From Paludibacter sp. (GTDB taxonomy: Bacteria; Bacteroidota; Bacteroidia; Bacteroidales; Paludibacteraceae): DNA of 8,634 nt. The notes under the pieces are model-generated. The model was not told the origin of the DNA, did not search any database, and was given only the letters and a program-made list of their open reading frames with translations. The translations under genes were made by a program, and so were the position numbers. The first letter of the stretch is position 1; every line of letters begins with the position of its first letter. This document shows, in pieces, positions 1-7,151 of the stretch. Where the stretch lies: assembly GCA_030655595.1 (NCBI GenBank), contig JAUSNQ010000019.1:1-8634 (forward strand), read 5' to 3'.

Positions 1-450
1 AAAATGCGGTTGAATTTTATTCGCTCCATCATGCATCAGCCTGACCTGATGTTTTTTGATGAACCGACATCAGGACTTGATCCTGTGAATGCCCATATCA
101 TCAAAGATATCATTCTGGAACAAAAAGCAAAAGGTAAAACGGTTTTTCTCACAACACATAATATGACTGTTGCCGAACAGTTGTGCGACAGGGTAGCTTT
201 CTTAGTCGACGGACAAATTGTGGTAACTGGCTCGCCCAAAGATTTAATGATCGAGCATGGGAAGCGGACGGTAAAAGTGGAATATCAGCATGAAGGTAAG
301 CTGTTGGAAGAAGAATTCGAAATACATCATCTTGGCGAAAATAAAGCGTTTACTGATGTGTTAAAAACAACTGACATCAGAACCATACACAGTTGCGAGG
401 CTACACTCGAAGATATTTTTATCAAATTAACAGGGAGGAAGCTGCTATGA
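1..450 (+). CDS. ABC transporter ATP-binding protein, C-terminal part (5' end outside window)
   Basis: This is the ATPase subunit of an ABC exporter, cut by the left window edge. The frame is open from base 1, and the ATG at base 4 is an internal methionine just after the signature region (KMRLNFIRS), not a start. Counting from that Met, the Walker B motif LMFFDE lies at about residues 15-20, the D-loop SGLD at 23-26 and the switch histidine (TTHNM) at residue 52. About 80 further residues form the C-terminal tail typical of drug- or lipid-type exporters. The Walker A motif lies upstream and cannot be checked. The stop codon overlaps the start of the next gene in ATGA, so the ATPase and permease are translationally coupled. 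The family is certain; the substrate is unknown. Confidence 0.93.
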   Translation, partial: KMRLNFIRSIMHQPDLMFFDEPTSGLDPVNAHIIKDIILEQKAKGKTVFLTTHNMTVAEQLCDRVAFLVDGQIVVTGSPKDLMIEHGKRTVKVEYQHEGKLLEEEFEIHHLGENKAFTDVLKTTDIRTIHSCEATLEDIFIKLTGRKLL

Positions 451-1139
451 GATTGCTGCATGCAGTTTGGGCGGATATGCGTTTTCAGATGAAACAAGGT
501 TTTTATCTTGTGTATGTCATGATAACAATTATGTACCTGATTATCCTGTCGTTTTTGCCACAAAATATATTATCCATCGCTCTTCCTTTAGTGGTTTTCT
601 CCGATCCTTCGGTACTGGGCTTGTTTTTCATCGGCGGAATTGTGATGTTGGAAAAAGTGCAGGGCGTGTTGTCGGTGTTGGTGGTCTCACCTTTAAGAAC
701 GATGGAGTATATCCTTTCAAAAGTTATCTCTCTGGCATTTGTTTCGGTGTTGGTTGCTTTTGCCATAACAGGTTTCAGTCATTATGAAGATGTTAACTGG
801 TTATTGTTATTCTTATCAACGGTACTGACATCCGGGATTTTTACCATGTGCGGTATTATGATTAATGCCGGCTGTCAGACTGTCAATCAATACATGATAA
901 AAACCATTCCATACATGCTGCTTTTTGTTTTACCCTGTTTTGCTTTGATTGGTTTTCCATATTCATGGTTATTTACCCTTGTCCCCAGTGTGGCGGCTCT
1001 ACGACTGATGTTGGGGGCTTATCTGGGAATTCCCTGGTTTGAGGCGATTGGATTGGTCGTGTATTTAGTGGGCATGAATTATTTGTTTTTGCGATGGACA
1101 ATACGTGTTTTTGAAAACAAAATTATTTTTCAGGATTAG
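447..1139 (+). CDS. ABC-2 type permease subunit, fluoroquinolone-export-like
   Basis: A 230-residue membrane subunit of the ABC exporter. I chose the ATG at 447 because it overlaps the ATPase stop (ATGA) and has a strong Shine-Dalgarno sequence (AGGGAGGAA, 432-440) six bases upstream; an in-frame TTG at 393 has no such support. About six hydrophobic segments are visible, roughly at residues 19-37, 42-62, 89-110, 117-137, 150-172 and 198-216. Residues 69-91 (LEKVQGVLSVL, then SPLRTMEYILSK) match the cytoplasmic motif of ABC-2 permeases. The layout of one ATPase followed by two dissimilar permeases of about 230 residues resembles the family that databases name fluoroquinolone export permease after the mycobacterial Rv2686c-Rv2688c system. 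That substrate is not shown by this sequence. Confidence 0.88.
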   Translation: MRLLHAVWADMRFQMKQGFYLVYVMITIMYLIILSFLPQNILSIALPLVVFSDPSVLGLFFIGGIVMLEKVQGVLSVLVVSPLRTMEYILSKVISLAFVSVLVAFAITGFSHYEDVNWLLLFLSTVLTSGIFTMCGIMINAGCQTVNQYMIKTIPYMLLFVLPCFALIGFPYSWLFTLVPSVAALRLMLGAYLGIPWFEAIGLVVYLVGMNYLFLRWTIRVFENKIIFQD

Positions 1140-1144
1140 GCCTT

Positions 1145-1849
1145 ATGTTACAATTCATTCATTTAAAAAACGATTTCAAACAAATCATTCGTGACCCCAT
1201 CATGGCTATTTTGATGGTTGCCCCCTTGTTGTTGATCATTGTGTTTAAATTGATGATGTTATTCCTGATTCCATTGATGGTTACTCGTACAGAATTTGAT
1301 GTTTCACCCTATTTGCATTATGTATTGGTTTTTGTTGTGATGATGAGTGGAGCTATACTGGGAATTGTGACCGGATTTATGATGATGGATGAACGAGATG
1401 GGAAAATTGCAGAATTGATGTCTGTAACTCCCCTGGGAAGAGCAGGATATTTATTTAACAGGTTGTTGTTTGCAGCTATCTTGTCAGTTTTTTATGCGAT
1501 TCTCAGTTATTACGTGCTGAATATTATGGTATTGCCATTCTTTACGGTGATATTTATATCTTTGTTGTCAGCAAATTATGCGATCATCATCGGATTGCTC
1601 ATCTATACTTGTGCTGATGATAAAGTGAAAGGGCTTACCTTTGCAAAAGCAATTAATTCATTAAGTCTGTTCGCTTTTACCGACTTGCTTGCGCTCAGAT
1701 GGCTAACCGTGTTGTCCTGGTTTTTTCCGCCATATTGGATTACAATGGTTGTTAAATCACCCCATGCTATGCTAATTTACGGATGGGCATTGCTTGTTCA
1801 TGTAGTATGGTTGACGGTGCTCATAAGACATTATTGGCGGAAAGAATAG
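1145..1849 (+). CDS. ABC-2 type permease, second membrane subunit
   Basis: A 234-residue membrane protein starting five bases after the first permease stop, so it belongs to the same operon. It has a cytoplasmic N-terminus (residues 1-18), then hydrophobic segments at about 19-46, 58-80, 104-128, 130-155, 171-197 and 208-227. Residues 81-106 (MDERDGKIAELMSVTPLGRAG and following) are the same type of coupling motif as in the first permease, but the two sequences are otherwise clearly different. The exporter is therefore probably a heterodimeric membrane core driven by the upstream ATPase. No terminator hairpin is visible after the stop. The substrate is unknown. Confidence 0.87.
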   Translation: MLQFIHLKNDFKQIIRDPIMAILMVAPLLLIIVFKLMMLFLIPLMVTRTEFDVSPYLHYVLVFVVMMSGAILGIVTGFMMMDERDGKIAELMSVTPLGRAGYLFNRLLFAAILSVFYAILSYYVLNIMVLPFFTVIFISLLSANYAIIIGLLIYTCADDKVKGLTFAKAINSLSLFAFTDLLALRWLTVLSWFFPPYWITMVVKSPHAMLIYGWALLVHVVWLTVLIRHYWRKE

Positions 1850-1916
1850 CAGTTTAGAATACTTTGCGGATAATCATTTTTTCAAAATATTGTGTTATTT
1901 ATTCATTGTTTTTTTT

Positions 1917-1925
1917 AAAAAGGAG
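1917..1925 (+). promoter_or_regulatory. Strong ribosome binding site within a T8-A5 tract
   Basis: A5GGAG lies six bases before the ATG at 1932 and decides that start over an in-frame TTG at 1890. It is unusually strong for this window, where most genes have no clear Shine-Dalgarno sequence. Eight T residues (1909-1916) directly precede the A run, so T-A pairing could partly cover the site in the mRNA. Confidence 0.7.
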
Positions 1926-1931
1926 TTTATT

Positions 1932-2420
1932 ATGACAACAACATCTGAAAACGAAGCAATTTGTTGTCCCCGACTTGATCCAGCTTTATGGGAAGACAAG
2001 TTGTTTATCTGGGAGAACAAGCAATTTATCAAAGAACATGTGCGTACTTTTCTTCACATGCCGATTAATTTTGGTCGTGTGATGACAAAAGCGGATGCGA
2101 AAGTGACAAAAGCCGGAGCGGTATTTCAAGACGGACTTTGCCTTTCGGATCATACTTCGAAATGGAATATGGATTTGTATCTTGCTGTTGATAAAGAGAT
2201 TCCTGGTGCTGAGCATATAACCCTAAGCGGTAAGTTTTTCAGCAAAGTTTATGAAGGACCTTTTCAGGATACCGGAAAATGGTGTGCGGAATTTGAAACT
2301 GTCCTGAAATCAAAGGAACTGGTGATGAAAAAGATGTATATGTGGTACACTACCTGTCCCAAATGCGCCAAAAAATACGGAAAGAATTATGTCGTAATTG
2401 TTGCTGAAATTGAAGTTTGA
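1932..2420 (+). CDS. Conserved cysteine-containing protein, possibly GyrI-like fold (often auto-named 'hydrolase')
   Basis: A 162-residue soluble protein with no signal peptide or membrane segment. The N-terminus has CCPRLDP (Cys11, Cys12) and the C-terminus has TCPKCAKKYGKNYVV (Cys142, Cys145); Cys70 and Cys118 lie between. I recognise a family with these paired motifs that databases often label hydrolase, but I see no catalytic triad or nucleophile elbow. The C-terminal half, a LSGKFFSKVYEGPF segment followed by a helix and the strand YVVIVAEIEV, resembles the arrangement of GyrI-like or AraC effector-binding domains, which bind small molecules. That fold is inference. The four clustered cysteines could bind a metal or act in redox chemistry. 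It lies 82 bases after the ABC operon, so it may have its own promoter. Confidence 0.75.
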   Translation: MTTTSENEAICCPRLDPALWEDKLFIWENKQFIKEHVRTFLHMPINFGRVMTKADAKVTKAGAVFQDGLCLSDHTSKWNMDLYLAVDKEIPGAEHITLSGKFFSKVYEGPFQDTGKWCAEFETVLKSKELVMKKMYMWYTTCPKCAKKYGKNYVVIVAEIEV

Positions 2421-2484
2421 GAATCAAAAAAATATAGTATTTAGTCAATAAAGGCTTTTATCAATAATCATTTAGTAAATTATC

Positions 2485-2901
2485 ATGAAGAAAATAGCTT
2501 TCCTCATCCTTGCTTATTTTGTCTTTTTTACTGCGGGTGCTCAATACAAAAATGAGATTGTCATAGAACAAGTCTTAAAGACTGATACCACGACTATCGG
2601 ACAAAAAATTGTTTATCCGCAGGTGCAAAACGCCGAAGTAACCATGTCGAAAATCACAATTCCTCCTGGCAAATCAACCGGCTGGCACAAGCACGCTTAC
2701 CCTGTTTTTGCTTATGTCCTGAATGGGGAACTGACTGTTGAATTGGAAAATAACAAATCGGTTCAGTTCGGCGAAAACGCATCGATAGCAGAAGTGATGG
2801 AAACTTATCACAATGGTATCAATCGTGGGACGGAAGATGTAGTCTTGATTGCTATCTATTTGGGAGAAAAAGGGAAAGGTTTATCAACGCGAAAAGAGTA
2901 G
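2485..2901 (+). CDS. Secreted cupin-domain protein
   Basis: A 138-residue protein with a clear signal peptide (residues 1-19, basic start, hydrophobic core, likely cleavage after AGA before Gln20), so it probably acts in the periplasm. The rest is a single cupin beta-barrel. Motif 1 reads PPGKSTGWHKHAYP with His68 and His70, and motif 2 reads YHNGINRG with His109 and Asn113. The glutamate that normally completes the metal site about four residues after the second motif-1 histidine is replaced by hydrophobic residues, leaving a three-histidine site. Small cupins of this kind range from sugar or acid binders to dioxygenases, and nothing here picks one. The stop is one base from the next gene's start, suggesting the two products work together in the envelope. 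Confidence 0.85.
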   Translation: MKKIAFLILAYFVFFTAGAQYKNEIVIEQVLKTDTTTIGQKIVYPQVQNAEVTMSKITIPPGKSTGWHKHAYPVFAYVLNGELTVELENNKSVQFGENASIAEVMETYHNGINRGTEDVVLIAIYLGEKGKGLSTRKE

Positions 2902-2902
2902 C

Positions 2903-3484
2903 ATGAAGCATTTATTGATTGGATTTGTATTTTTCTTTTCGTTGTTTAGCGTTTGTTATTCGCAAGATGAGTCAAGCACTTTGTACAGCGGTGGGATGTT
3001 GATTCTGCAGCCGGGGTTTACCATGACTGCCAACGAACACCAGGACATCAGGGATGTGAGTTTTTCAATCGGAGGCATCTTGCGGATGTATTTTTGCGAA
3101 TATTTTACTGCAGGAGTTTATGGTGGGAGTCAAAAAACCGGCTACATGACATCCAATTCACAGAATTCTTACCTGAATCTGGGTTATGGCGGACCATTTA
3201 TCGGACTGAGTCATAAGACGGGCAGGTTTCGTTATACCGCTTCTGCATTTGTGGGTATGGGGACTTTTCGAAATTTGCATGTTGAAAGTCAGGATGATAA
3301 TATACTAACGGATGCCAATTTGTACAAGTCGGCGACGGTCGTTTATTCTCCAATTTTTAGTCTTGATTATGCGTTAACAAAAAGGTTATATGTTACCGCA
3401 CAAACAATTTGTCTGATGGGTGAATTTAATGGTAATTCATTTTACAACCCAACTTTTCAGTTCGGTATATTGTTTAGTAGATAG
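2903..3484 (+). CDS. Secreted protein of unknown function, probable outer-membrane beta-barrel
   Basis: A 193-residue protein. I chose the ATG at 2903 because it gives a proper signal peptide (MKHLLIGFVFFFSLFSVCYS, then Gln21) and starts one base after the cupin stop; an in-frame TTG at 2849 would overlap the cupin gene by 53 bases. Cys18 is not in a good lipobox (Val precedes it), so a lipoprotein is unlikely. The mature part is rich in Gly, Tyr, Phe and Ser with alternating hydrophobic strands, for example YFTAGVYGGSQKTGY and FRYTASAFVGMGTF, ending in FQFGILFSR. This suggests a small beta-barrel of about eight strands. The final residue is Arg rather than the usual aromatic. I do not recognise a named family. 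Confidence 0.75.
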   Translation: MKHLLIGFVFFFSLFSVCYSQDESSTLYSGGMLILQPGFTMTANEHQDIRDVSFSIGGILRMYFCEYFTAGVYGGSQKTGYMTSNSQNSYLNLGYGGPFIGLSHKTGRFRYTASAFVGMGTFRNLHVESQDDNILTDANLYKSATVVYSPIFSLDYALTKRLYVTAQTICLMGEFNGNSFYNPTFQFGILFSR

Positions 3485-3562
3485 TCACTTGCTAAATCAA
3501 CTTCAAATAAATCATTTGGATGAAAAATGGCAGTAAATAAATGACTTAATAGTATATATATC

Positions 3563-4552
3563 ATGAAAGTAGCCGTTTTTAACACCAAATCATACGACAA
3601 AGAATTTCTCGATCGGTTTAACAGTCCCGAAAATCATCAACTGGTCTATTTTGTAGCTCCGTTAAATAAAGATACAGTCAATTTAACCAAAGGTTATGAT
3701 GCTGTGTGCGTTTTTGTGAACGATAAGATTGATCAGCCAACAGTCGAACAACTGTCGAGCAACGGGGTCAAATTGATTGCTTTGCGTTGTGCAGGTTTCA
3801 ACAATGTAGACTTAAAAGCTGCGGCGAATTACAATATCAAAGTGGTCAGGGTGCCTTCCTATTCACCTCAGGCAGTAGCAGAACATGCTGTTGCATTGAT
3901 AATGACATTGAACCGTAAAACGCATAAAGCCTATAATCGTGTGCGGGAGAATAATTTTTCATTGGAAAAATTGACGGGATTTGACCTCTACGAAAAAACG
4001 ATAGGAGTCATTGGTGCCGGTAAAATTGGTCAGGCCTTTTGCAAAATCATGCTGGGATTTGGTTGTAAAGTCTTGGCCTATGATGTTTTTGAGTCGGATT
4101 CCCTGAAAGAAAACGGAGTTCGCTATTTGCCGTTTGAGGAAATTATGAAAGTGTCTGATGTGATTTCGCTTCATTGTCCGTTAACTCCTGAAACTCACCA
4201 TTTGATTGATACCGAAGCATTTTCGCTGATGAAAACCGGAGTGATGTTAATCAATACCAGCAGAGGAGCACTGATTCATACCAAAGATGCCATTACAGCG
4301 CTCAAAAAAGCCAAACTTGGTTATCTGGGAATTGATGTGTATGAAGAAGAGGAAAATTTATTCTTTAATGATTTGTCGGATAGCATTATACAAGATGATG
4401 AAATATCGAGACTGATGACTTTTCCGAATGTGCTCATCACTGCCCATCAGGCATTTTTCACCAAAGAAGCTTTGGGACAGATTGCCAGGACGACACTGGC
4501 TAATTTAACCGATGTGGAGAATGGGGTTCAAACATCAAACGAAGTAGAATAG
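3563..4552 (+). CDS. ldhA: D-lactate dehydrogenase (2-hydroxyacid dehydrogenase, LdhA type)
   Basis: Reduces pyruvate to D-lactate with NADH in the cytoplasm, regenerating NAD during fermentation. The 329-residue length equals that of Escherichia coli LdhA. The Rossmann fingerprint GAGKIG is at residues 151-156, with Asp174 at the end of the next strand as the NAD-selecting acid. The catalytic residues are Arg234 (NTSRG), a Glu near 263 in DVYEEEENLFF, and His295 (TAHQAFFT). The LFFNDLSDSIIQDDE stretch (266-280) is characteristic of LdhA rather than of glycerate or phosphoglycerate dehydrogenases. The ATG at 3563 lacks a Shine-Dalgarno sequence, which is normal in Bacteroidota. It is flanked by 78 bases upstream and a terminator-like repeat downstream, so it is probably a single-gene unit. 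Confidence 0.92.
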   Translation: MKVAVFNTKSYDKEFLDRFNSPENHQLVYFVAPLNKDTVNLTKGYDAVCVFVNDKIDQPTVEQLSSNGVKLIALRCAGFNNVDLKAAANYNIKVVRVPSYSPQAVAEHAVALIMTLNRKTHKAYNRVRENNFSLEKLTGFDLYEKTIGVIGAGKIGQAFCKIMLGFGCKVLAYDVFESDSLKENGVRYLPFEEIMKVSDVISLHCPLTPETHHLIDTEAFSLMKTGVMLINTSRGALIHTKDAITALKKAKLGYLGIDVYEEEENLFFNDLSDSIIQDDEISRLMTFPNVLITAHQAFFTKEALGQIARTTLANLTDVENGVQTSNEVE

Positions 4553-4607
4553 ATAAATTCCCATATACTTCAGATAAAATCTGGAAAGCAAAACCATGAT
4601 AAATCCA

Positions 4608-4650
4608 TTAACATATCGTGCTGGAATGTTAAAAAAGATTATTATTTTTT
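4608..4650 (+). terminator. Terminator-like inverted repeat after ldhA
   Basis: TTAACAT (4608-4614) and ATGTTAA (4626-4632) form a perfect 7-bp stem with an 11-base loop, 56 bases after the ldhA stop. An A6 run (4631-4636) and T6 run (4645-4650) follow, with more T-rich sequence to about 4674. The stem is AT-rich and the T tract is not immediate, so this is a weak candidate. Confidence 0.35.
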
Positions 4651-4744
4651 AGTTGTTTTTTATCTCTTTTTCTCAAATTATCCAATTTGGTTAATTTTTC
4701 TATTGTTTTGAATCATAAGACAATGAGTTCCGATTCTGATGACT

Positions 4745-4783
4745 TGATATTCTAAGTAAAACTCGTAATAATCTGATATTCTA
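4745..4783 (+). repeat. Perfect 10-bp direct repeat upstream of the mscS-abl promoter
   Basis: TGATATTCTA occurs at 4745-4754 and again at 4774-4783, 29 bases apart start to start, close to three helical turns. The second copy ends 13 bases before the -33 element of the promoter. Position and spacing fit a pair of activator sites on one face of the DNA, which is inference. Confidence 0.6.
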
Positions 4784-4796
4784 TGGTGTATTCATT

Positions 4797-4826
4797 TTTG
4801 TCATTCAAAATTGATTGCTAAATTTG
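4797..4826 (+). promoter_or_regulatory. Bacteroidota sigma-70 promoter for the mscS-ablA-ablB operon
   Basis: TTTG at 4797-4800 matches the -33 element and TAAATTTG at 4819-4826 matches the -7 element TAnnTTTG exactly, with an 18-base spacer. Transcription should start near 4831-4833, leaving a leader of about 60 bases before the ATG at 4895. This start point rules out translation from the TTG at 4811. Confidence 0.7.
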
Positions 4827-4894
4827 TCGGAATCCCGAATAAAAAACAGCATCAAATACCTAATCATTCAACAAATTCGCTAAATTTTAATCAA

Positions 4895-5803
4895 ATGAAA
4901 GAACAATTTCTCAAATGGTCTGAGTATTTACTCCCATGGTTATTATCTCACGGACTTAAAATTGTATTTATTGCTGCTGGTGCTTTTGTTTTAAATAAAA
5001 TTTTATACAAAGTAATTGAAAGAACAATCCGCATAGCAGTAAGAAGTGATGGTTTCTCTTCAAAAGAAGCTGAGGAAAAAAGAGAAAATACGCTCATCAA
5101 TATTTTTACAGTCACCCTAAAGACGCTGTTGTTTCTTGTTGCCTCTTTGATGATTCTTGGTGAATTCGGTATGCAGATTGGTCCAATTCTGGCAGCTGCA
5201 GGTATTGTGGGTCTGGCGTTTGGTTTCGGGGGACAATATTTGATACGTGATGTAATCACTGGCCTGTTTATCATCATGGAAAATCAGTATCGAATTGGTG
5301 ATGTTATTAATATTAACGGTACTGGCGGATTGGTGGAAGCGATTACCCTGAGGAAAACAACGCTGAGAGACTTGAATGGAACCGTTCATCATATACCACA
5401 TGGTGAAATTAAAACTGTAGCGAATCTTACCAAAGATTTTTCGCGTGTCAATATGAATCTGGGAATATCTTACAGTTCAAATCTGGAACATGTAATCAAG
5501 GTAGTTAATCAGGTGGGCATGGAGTTGGCCGAAGATCCGGATTTTAAAAACTCTATTATCAAACCAATTCAATTTGTCAGGGTTGATGATTTTGCAGATT
5601 CAGCAATCGTGATTAAAATGTTGGGAGATACACAAGTATTAAAACAATGGGAGGTTGCAGGTGAATTTCGCAAAAGATTAAAAATGGCGTTCGATAGAGA
5701 AGGCATTGAAATCCCATTCCCTCAAAGGGTTGTGCACCACGTTAAAGAACCTTGCTTGGATGAGATATCGAGTAAGATAATTGAAAAGAATACAAAGGAA
5801 TAA
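4895..5803 (+). CDS. MscS-family small-conductance mechanosensitive channel
   Basis: An inner-membrane channel that opens when membrane tension rises and lets solutes out during hypo-osmotic shock. It has 302 residues from the ATG at 4895, close to the length of E. coli MscS (286). Hydrophobic segments lie at about residues 20-40 and 68-88. The pore helix TM3 spans about 97-122 and has the Gly/Ala-rich face seen in MscS ([20 protein letters not shown]). The beta domain follows ([15 protein letters not shown], 131-145), then a C-terminal alpha/beta domain ending in the family hallmark [11 protein letters not shown] (271-281). An in-frame TTG at 4811 was rejected because it lies upstream of the predicted transcription start. 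The next gene starts seven bases after the stop, so the channel is the first gene of an osmoadaptation operon. Confidence 0.93.
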   Translation: MKEQFLKWSEYLLPWLLSHGLKIVFIAAGAFVLNKILYKVIERTIRIAVRSDGFSSKEAEEKRENTLINIFTVTLKTLLFLVASLMILGEFGMQIGPILAAAGIVGLAFGFGGQYLIRDVITGLFIIMENQYRIGDVININGTGGLVEAITLRKTTLRDLNGTVHHIPHGEIKTVANLTKDFSRVNMNLGISYSSNLEHVIKVVNQVGMELAEDPDFKNSIIKPIQFVRVDDFADSAIVIKMLGDTQVLKQWEVAGEFRKRLKMAFDREGIEIPFPQRVVHHVKEPCLDEISSKIIEKNTKE

Positions 5804-5810
5804 AATTAGC

Positions 5811-7151
5811 ATGGAAGAAATATTTACAAAATATCAGGAAAAAATATCTAAGAAAATTGAAGTTGAATCAGACATAAAGAATTGGAAAGATTGGAAATGG
5901 CAAGTCAAACATGCCATTAAAACGGTTGATGCTTTTGAATACCTAACCGGTATCAAATTTACAATTGAAGAAAAAGAAGCATTTAAGGCAACTCAGGACA
6001 GATTCCCTTTGTCCATAACCCCCTATTATTTGTCTCTTATCAAAAGAGAAAATTACAAAAACGATCCTGTTTACAAGCAATCATTTCTGGATAATCGCGA
6101 ATTGATCGTCTCAGCCAGTGAAATGGGTGATCCTTTGTCGGAAGAACACGATAGTCCAGTTCCCGGAATTACGCACCGCTATCCTGATCGTGTTCTGTTT
6201 CTCGTTAGCAACGTTTGCGCCATGTATTGTCGCCATTGCACCCGTAAACGAAAAGTGGGTGATGTAGATTCAATTCCAGGCAGAAGTCAGATCAAAGAAG
6301 GAATTGAGTACATCAAGAACACGCCGCAAATACGTGACGTTTTGCTTTCGGGTGGCGACCCATTCTTGTTGTCGGATGAATATCTTGATTGGATTTTGAC
6401 CGAAATCCGGGCAATACCTCATGTACAGGTAATCAGAATCGGGACAAGAACTCCTGTGGTGTTACCGTATCGCATTACAGATAATCTAGTCAATGTACTT
6501 GCAAAACATCACCCGATTTGGGTGAATACCCATTTTAATCATCCGCGTGAAATAACAGCTTCTGCAAAAGAGTCTCTTGCCAAATTAGCAAATGCCGGTA
6601 TTCCTTTGGGAAATCAATCTGTGCTTTTAGCTGATGTCAATGATTGTCCACGTATCATGAAAGAGCTCGTTCATAAGCTGGTTATGAACAGAGTAAGACC
6701 TTATTATTTGTATCAATGCGACCTTTCTGAAGGACTCTCGCATTTCCGTACACCTATCGGTAAAGGAATTGAGATTATGGAAAGTCTCATTGGTCATACC
6801 AGTGGTTTTGCAGTGCCTACCTATGTGGTAGATGCACCAGGTGGTGGTGGAAAAATTCCGCTGATGCCGAACTACATCATTTCCTGGAGTACCAACAAGG
6901 TTATTTTACGCAATTACGAAGGGGTGATTACATCTTATCAGGAACCGGATAAATACGAACAGAATTTGTGTGATCGGGATTGTAAAAATTGTAATCTGGA
7001 ATTGGAATTAAATGAAGGAGAGGAGATAGATGCAATTGGAATCGAGCGGCTATTAGCTGATTATGATGATACGATTTCATTAGTTCCTGCAAATAATGAA
7101 CGGTATGAAAGGCGTGGTGATGAAAGTGAAATTGATGAAAAAGTTGAATGA
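5811..7151 (+). CDS. ablA: Lysine 2,3-aminomutase (radical SAM, PLP), osmolyte pathway type
   Basis: Converts L-lysine to L-beta-lysine using S-adenosylmethionine, a [4Fe-4S] cluster and pyridoxal phosphate. It has 446 residues from the ATG at 5811, seven bases after the channel stop and with AAAGGA at 5794-5799; a TTG at 5781 would lie inside the channel gene. The radical SAM motif CAMYCRHC gives Cys136, Cys140 and Cys143. Asp304 (YQCD) and Asp341 (VVDAP), which hold the lysine substrate, and Lys348 (PGGGGK), which binds PLP, keep exactly the spacing of Asp293, Asp330 and Lys337 in the clostridial enzyme. Cys279 and the C-terminal Cys387, Cys391 and Cys394 fit the structural zinc site. These features exclude EpmB, which lacks the long C-terminal part. 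The enzyme is longer than the 416-residue clostridial form and has an acidic tail. Confidence 0.95.
   Translation: MEEIFTKYQEKISKKIEVESDIKNWKDWKWQVKHAIKTVDAFEYLTGIKFTIEEKEAFKATQDRFPLSITPYYLSLIKRENYKNDPVYKQSFLDNRELIVSASEMGDPLSEEHDSPVPGITHRYPDRVLFLVSNVCAMYCRHCTRKRKVGDVDSIPGRSQIKEGIEYIKNTPQIRDVLLSGGDPFLLSDEYLDWILTEIRAIPHVQVIRIGTRTPVVLPYRITDNLVNVLAKHHPIWVNTHFNHPREITASAKESLAKLANAGIPLGNQSVLLADVNDCPRIMKELVHKLVMNRVRPYYLYQCDLSEGLSHFRTPIGKGIEIMESLIGHTSGFAVPTYVVDAPGGGGKIPLMPNYIISWSTNKVILRNYEGVITSYQEPDKYEQNLCDRDCKNCNLELELNEGEEIDAIGIERLLADYDDTISLVPANNERYERRGDESEIDEKVE

Larger units (their letters stand above)
4553..4894 (+). other. 342-base intergenic regulatory region between ldhA and the mscS-abl operon
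   Basis: This stretch is AT-rich and has no credible gene. From left to right it holds a short imperfect hairpin (4569-4585), a terminator-like inverted repeat (4608-4632) followed by a T-rich stretch, a perfect 10-bp direct repeat (4745-4783), a promoter (4797-4826) and an untranslated leader of roughly 60 bases before the channel gene. Each of the stronger elements is listed separately. Confidence 0.7.

Noticed and set aside
393..446. TTG start for the first permease
   Set aside because: It overlaps the ATPase by 58 bases; the ATG at 447 has a strong Shine-Dalgarno sequence and an ATGA overlap.
2445..2467. TCAATAA direct repeat (2445-2451 and 2461-2467) before the cupin gene
   Set aside because: Seven AT-rich bases repeated once are expected by chance in this composition, and no promoter element is close by.
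2903..2962. Lipoprotein signal at Cys18 of the putative barrel protein
   Set aside because: The residues before the cysteine (FSV) do not make a lipobox, and a normal cleavage site follows at CYS-Q.
4569..4585. CAGAT-AAA-ATCTG hairpin as the ldhA terminator
   Set aside because: The stem is only five base pairs plus one wobble and one A-T pair, and no T tract follows.
4811..4894. TTG start extending the MscS channel by 28 residues
   Set aside because: It lies upstream of the predicted transcription start of a near-perfect promoter (4797-4826), and the extra residues are polar and unlike MscS N-termini.
5781..5810. TTG start extending the aminomutase by 10 residues
   Set aside because: It lies inside the channel gene, whereas the ATG at 5811 has AAAGGA upstream and follows the channel stop.
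5811..7151. Aminomutase as EpmB (EF-P lysylation) or as a lysine fermentation enzyme
   Set aside because: It has the full C-terminal cysteine region and both substrate aspartates of true lysine 2,3-aminomutase, and it is coupled to ablB, with no 5,6-aminomutase or thiolase-type fermentation genes nearby.
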